DNA of 32,971 nt from Hyphomicrobiales bacterium (lineage in GTDB: Bacteria; Pseudomonadota; Alphaproteobacteria; Rhizobiales; Rhizobiaceae). The notes under the pieces were generated by a model. The model worked only from the letters and a program-made list of their open reading frames with translations, made no database searches and was not told the DNA's origin. Location: positions 1 to 32,971 of the forward strand of contig UBTY01000033.1 of assembly GCA_900468535.1 (NCBI GenBank). The letters are read 5' to 3'. Positions 30,805 to 32,971 of the stretch are shown here, piece by piece. Within the stretch, counting starts at the first letter, position 1; the number at the start of each line of letters is the position of its first letter. The position numbers were made by a program, and so were the translations under genes.

Positions 30805-31827
30805 ATGAAACTTAAAGACTTCGCCAAACATGTGGGCTTGTCGCCGACCACCGTCAGCCGGGCGCTGAGCGGGTATCCGGAGGTCAGCGAGGTCACGCGT
30901 GCGCGGGTCACGGAGGAGGCGGCGAGGCTCGGATATCGGCCGAATGTCAATGCGGTGCGGCTGAAGACCGGACGGGCAGGCGCGATCGGCGTCGTCATGG
31001 GGCGCGCTGGCGAATTTCACTTCGCTGAGTTCATGGCCGGCATGGCTGAACGGTTGGTTGCCGAGGAGACGGACATTCTCGTCATTCCGATGTCCGACCC
31101 TGACCAGGACGATGAGATGGAATTGTACCGCCGCCTCGTCGAAAGCCGGCGTGTCGACGCGATCATCGTGCATTCGCCGAAGCCCAGCGATCCGCGCATT
31201 GCGCTTCTGCACGAACTCGGCATGCCGTTTCTCGTGCACGGGCGGTCGGATATCGATGTGCCGCATGCCTGGCTCGACATTGACAACGAAGGCGCTATCC
31301 GCAGGGCAACCTCGCATCTCATCGACCTCGGGCATCGGCGGATCGCGATGATCAACGGCAGGCCCGGAGCGACCTATGCGATCCACCGGGACAATGGCTT
31401 TCGCGGCGCGTTGCAAAGCGGAGGCATCGAGCTCGATCCGCAACTGCTGGCGAGCGGAAATTTCACTGACGAGCTAGGTTTTCGGTTTGCGCGTTCCTTT
31501 CTGGAGCAACCCAATCCTCCGACCGCAATCGTCGCCGGATCCATGATGACGGCGCTTGGGGTTTACAGGGCTGCGCGCTCCCTTGGGCTGCAGGTCGGGC
31601 GCGACGTTTCGGTTATCGCGCATGACGACGTGTTCCCTTATCTGACGGCTGACAACATGGCTCCCTCGCTATCGGCGACACGGTCATCGATGCGCGCGGC
31701 CGGCACGCGCTGCGCCGATCTGGTGCTCCAGTTGCTTGCGGGACGTTCGCTGACGGAAATTCACGAACTCTGGCCGGTGGAACTGATCCTTCGCGAATCC
31801 ACCGCCGCTGCGCCATCGCCCCGCTAA
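30805..31827 (+). CDS. thuR: ThuR, LacI family repressor
   Basis: 340-residue LacI/GalR regulator. The helix-turn-helix is MKLKDFAKHVGLSPTTVSRALSGYPEVSEVTRARV, with the TVSRAL recognition helix and the hinge helix NVNAVRLKTGR. The remaining ~280 residues form the periplasmic-binding-protein-like sensor (GAIGVVMGRAGEFHFAEFMAG, then VDAIIVHSPKPSDPR, and RRATSHLIDLGHRRIAMINGRPG). It is divergent from thuE with 309 bp between, as in other rhizobia where ThuR represses thuEFGKAB and is released by trehalose or maltose. Two 18-bp repeats in the intergenic region are its probable operators. Confidence 0.9.
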   Translation: MKLKDFAKHVGLSPTTVSRALSGYPEVSEVTRARVTEEAARLGYRPNVNAVRLKTGRAGAIGVVMGRAGEFHFAEFMAGMAERLVAEETDILVIPMSDPDQDDEMELYRRLVESRRVDAIIVHSPKPSDPRIALLHELGMPFLVHGRSDIDVPHAWLDIDNEGAIRRATSHLIDLGHRRIAMINGRPGATYAIHRDNGFRGALQSGGIELDPQLLASGNFTDELGFRFARSFLEQPNPPTAIVAGSMMTALGVYRAARSLGLQVGRDVSVIAHDDVFPYLTADNMAPSLSATRSSMRAAGTRCADLVLQLLAGRSLTEIHELWPVELILRESTAAAPSPR

Positions 31828-31946
31828 GCGACGATCGGGAGAATTTCGCGCCAGAACAGGCGATAGCGGAAAGATGATTTCCATTCCCGAAATAATTGAG
31901 CGCGCGATTGATTGAGGTCTTGGGGTTAGACCGTCATATTTACTGG

Positions 31947-32053
31947 CAGCTGTCTCGTGCTTGTCGATCATTCCTCCCGATTGATGAGGCAGCTGTTCCC
32001 TCTGGAGGTTTTGACCTCACTCCTTAGCCACCGCTCGACGGTGGCTTCTTTTT
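31947..32053 (+). ncRNA. Candidate trans-acting sRNA, AbcR/alpha-r15-like
   Basis: A compact intergenic RNA with three stem-loops. Stem 1: GCTGTCTC (31949-31956) pairs with GAGGCAGC (31986-31993), with an inner ATCA/TGAT stem and an apical loop holding CCTCCC, an anti-Shine-Dalgarno motif. Stem 2: GAGGT/ACCTC (32005-32018) with a TTTG loop. Stem 3: a terminator with T tract at 32053. A promoter-like TTGAGG (31912-31917), 17 bp, CATATT (31935-31940) would start it near 31947. Size of about 107 nt, the CU-rich loop, and three hairpins match the AbcR (alpha-r15) sRNAs, which repress many ABC-transporter mRNAs through Hfq. The family name is my recollection from pattern, not a search; another rhizobial anti-Shine-Dalgarno sRNA family is possible. 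Confidence 0.62.
32027..32053 (+). terminator. Rho-independent terminator of the sRNA
   Basis: GCCACCG (32027-32033) and CGGTGGC (32039-32045) form a perfect 7-bp stem with loop CTCGA, followed by TTCTTTTTG. It also lies about 200 bp after thuR, so it may stop read-through from that gene. Confidence 0.85.
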
Positions 32054-32148
32054 GCGTGCCCGTGCGCCTACGTCCCCTAAGCGAATGCTGTCGGACCTTT
32101 GTCGAAAGGCAGTCGTTGTCGAAATGGATGCTGAAAAGGAGAAATCAA

Positions 32149-32505
32149 ATGCAGCTCGTCGGTACACAGGTCATTCCGGAGCAAGGTGGAAAGCGCGGTT
32201 TCACGGTTGAATTCGTAGGCGCGGGCGGCGAGGTGGTGTCCGTCCAGCTGCGCAAAGATAGCGATGCGACCCTGAATTCGCGCAATGCACTCGATCGTGC
32301 CAAGGCCGTCATGAAGGAGTTGGCATCTTTTCAAGCGGATGGCGATCTTTCGAAGGGGATGGCGCAGCCGAGTGCGCGTAAGGCCGGAGACGCGGACGCG
32401 ATGGAAGAGCAACTCGACGAGGGCCTCGAAGATTCCTTTCCGGCGAGCGATCCCGTCTCGGTGACGATCTCGAGCATATCAGGGGGGAAGACGCGCAAGC
32501 ATTGA
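32149..32505 (+). CDS. Small acidic protein with SFPASDP motif
   Basis: 118-residue protein. The N-terminal half (MQLVGTQVIPEQGGKRGFTVEFVGAGGEVVSVQLRKD) looks like a small beta-rich domain. The middle is Ser/Ala/Lys rich. The C-terminus (EEQLDEGLEDSFPASDPVSVTISS) carries the LEDSFPASDPxSVT motif found at the end of many short alphaproteobacterial proteins, especially in Rhizobiales, whose role is unknown. AAGGAG about 8-13 nt upstream sets the start at ATG 32149; the frame is open further upstream but overlaps the sRNA. A cytoplasmic location is inferred. Function unknown. Confidence 0.8.
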   Translation: MQLVGTQVIPEQGGKRGFTVEFVGAGGEVVSVQLRKDSDATLNSRNALDRAKAVMKELASFQADGDLSKGMAQPSARKAGDADAMEEQLDEGLEDSFPASDPVSVTISSISGGKTRKH

Positions 32506-32509
32506 GCGA

Positions 32510-32899
32510 CTATGCCGACGTGGCTGTTCTTGGAATCAGGCAGGCTTCGCCACCGCCGAACAGGCGAGAGCGCGTCAGGAAGCGCTTCTCCCGGCCGTTA
32601 TCAAGCGAGAACATTCCTCCGCGTCCGGGCACGACATCGATGATCAACTGCGTGTGTTTCCAGGCCTCGAACTGGCTGGCGCTGATGTACACGGGGACGC
32701 CCGATATCTCGCCGAGTTTAACATCCAGATCGCCCACGATGAAATCGTCAGTGGGGTAGCACATTGGTGACGACCCATCGCAGCATCCGCCGGATTGGTG
32801 GAACAGGATATCCGGATAATCGCGGCGGATCTCGTCGATCAGCGCGACGGCGGCGTCGGTTGCGGTAACGCGCGGTTCGCCGTTGACCAAGGTGTCCAT
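32510..32899 (-). CDS. DUF779 domain protein
   Basis: 129-residue protein matching DUF779 over its full length. The N-terminal RVTATDAAVALIDEIRRDYPDILFHQSGGCCDGSSPMCYP contains a conserved Cys cluster (GGCCDGSSPMC) that may bind metal. GDLDVKLGEISGVPVYIS, EAWKHTQLIIDVVPGRGGMFSLDN and KRFLTRSR are family blocks. DUF779 genes are often next to NAD-dependent aldehyde dehydrogenase genes; any such partner would lie beyond the right edge. GGGAGG precedes the ATG. It converges with the SFPASDP gene, with stops only 4 bp apart. Confidence 0.88.
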   Translation of the reverse strand: MDTLVNGEPRVTATDAAVALIDEIRRDYPDILFHQSGGCCDGSSPMCYPTDDFIVGDLDVKLGEISGVPVYISASQFEAWKHTQLIIDVVPGRGGMFSLDNGREKRFLTRSRLFGGGEACLIPRTATSA

Positions 32900-32943
32900 G
32901 ACATGCCTCCCAAAGCTACTTTAACAAGATAAGGCCCTCCCAA

Positions 32944-32964
32944 CCCTCCCCACAAGGGGGAGGG
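32944..32964. repeat. GC-rich hairpin repeat at right edge
   Basis: CCCTCCCC (32944-32951) and GGGGAGGG (32957-32964) form an 8-bp stem around ACAAG, flanked by further CCCTCCC copies. Sequences of the form ACCCTCCCCACAAGGGGGAGGG recur as intergenic repeats in rhizobial genomes, as far as I recall. It lies 45 bp upstream of the DUF779 gene and may continue past the window. Confidence 0.55.
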
Positions 32965-32971
32965 CTTAACC

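Overview
The window is about 33 kb of high-GC chromosomal-type DNA from an alphaproteobacterium, most probably a member of the Rhizobiaceae (Rhizobium/Agrobacterium/Ensifer group). This rests on gene content: a two-cysteine RopA/Omp2b-type porin, a DUF930 protein, an RHH_4 small regulator, hemN next to fnrN, a complete trehalose/maltose thu operon with a divergent LacI-type repressor, and a small acidic protein ending in a LEDSFPASDP motif. I see no phage, insertion sequence, CRISPR array, rRNA or tRNA. The placement comes from family recognition by eye, not from a search.

Layout. 1-5.4 kb: the 3' end of a DUF930 gene; a 53-residue unknown; an AraC regulator followed by an EamA exporter; then a divergent AraC / phytanoyl-CoA-dioxygenase-like / DUF427 group. 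5.5-10.9 kb: a porin gene (minus strand), a LysR regulator with a symmetric operator upstream, DUF1428 and YjbQ (UPF0047) genes, two tandem small secreted paralogues, and a second EamA exporter. 11.0-13.6 kb: housekeeping or stress genes (Nudix hydrolase, an 86-residue unknown, free methionine-(R)-sulfoxide reductase, ribbon-helix-helix protein, DJ-1/PfpI protein).

13.7-23.0 kb is a microaerobic respiration block. A minus-strand operon runs gbsR-like regulator, cydD, cydC, cydA, cydB, cydX. It encodes cytochrome bd oxidase, its CydDC assembly exporter and the small subunit CydX, and ends at a strong terminator. Upstream lie hemN (oxygen-independent haem synthesis, minus strand) and the divergent fnrN (oxygen-sensing Fe-S regulator). 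Two perfect TTGAT-N4-ATCAA FNR boxes occur here. One sits between hemN and fnrN; the other lies upstream of the gbsR-cyd operon, exactly 32 nt from a TATGAC -10 element, the geometry of an FNR-activated promoter. A separate 26-bp perfect palindrome lies directly upstream of the gbsR-like gene and overlaps a second, sigma70-like promoter. The sequence therefore suggests two-input control of cytochrome bd: activation by FnrN and local control by the GbsR-family protein.

23.1-31.8 kb: a class I/II aminotransferase with a terminator, then the convergent thuEFGKAB operon (ABC importer for trehalose/maltose plus the 3-keto-disaccharide pathway proteins ThuA and ThuB) and divergent thuR. Two near-identical 18-bp sites, one at each end of the thuE-thuR intergenic region, look like ThuR operators. 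31.8-33.0 kb: a candidate trans-acting small RNA resembling AbcR (alpha-r15), with an exposed CCTCCC loop; a small SFPASDP-motif protein; a DUF779 protein; and a GC-rich hairpin repeat at the right edge.

I do not see a clearly new multi-gene system. The least-described items are the dual-promoter and palindrome arrangement of the cyd operon, the small RNA candidate, and the AraC/PhyH/DUF427 group.
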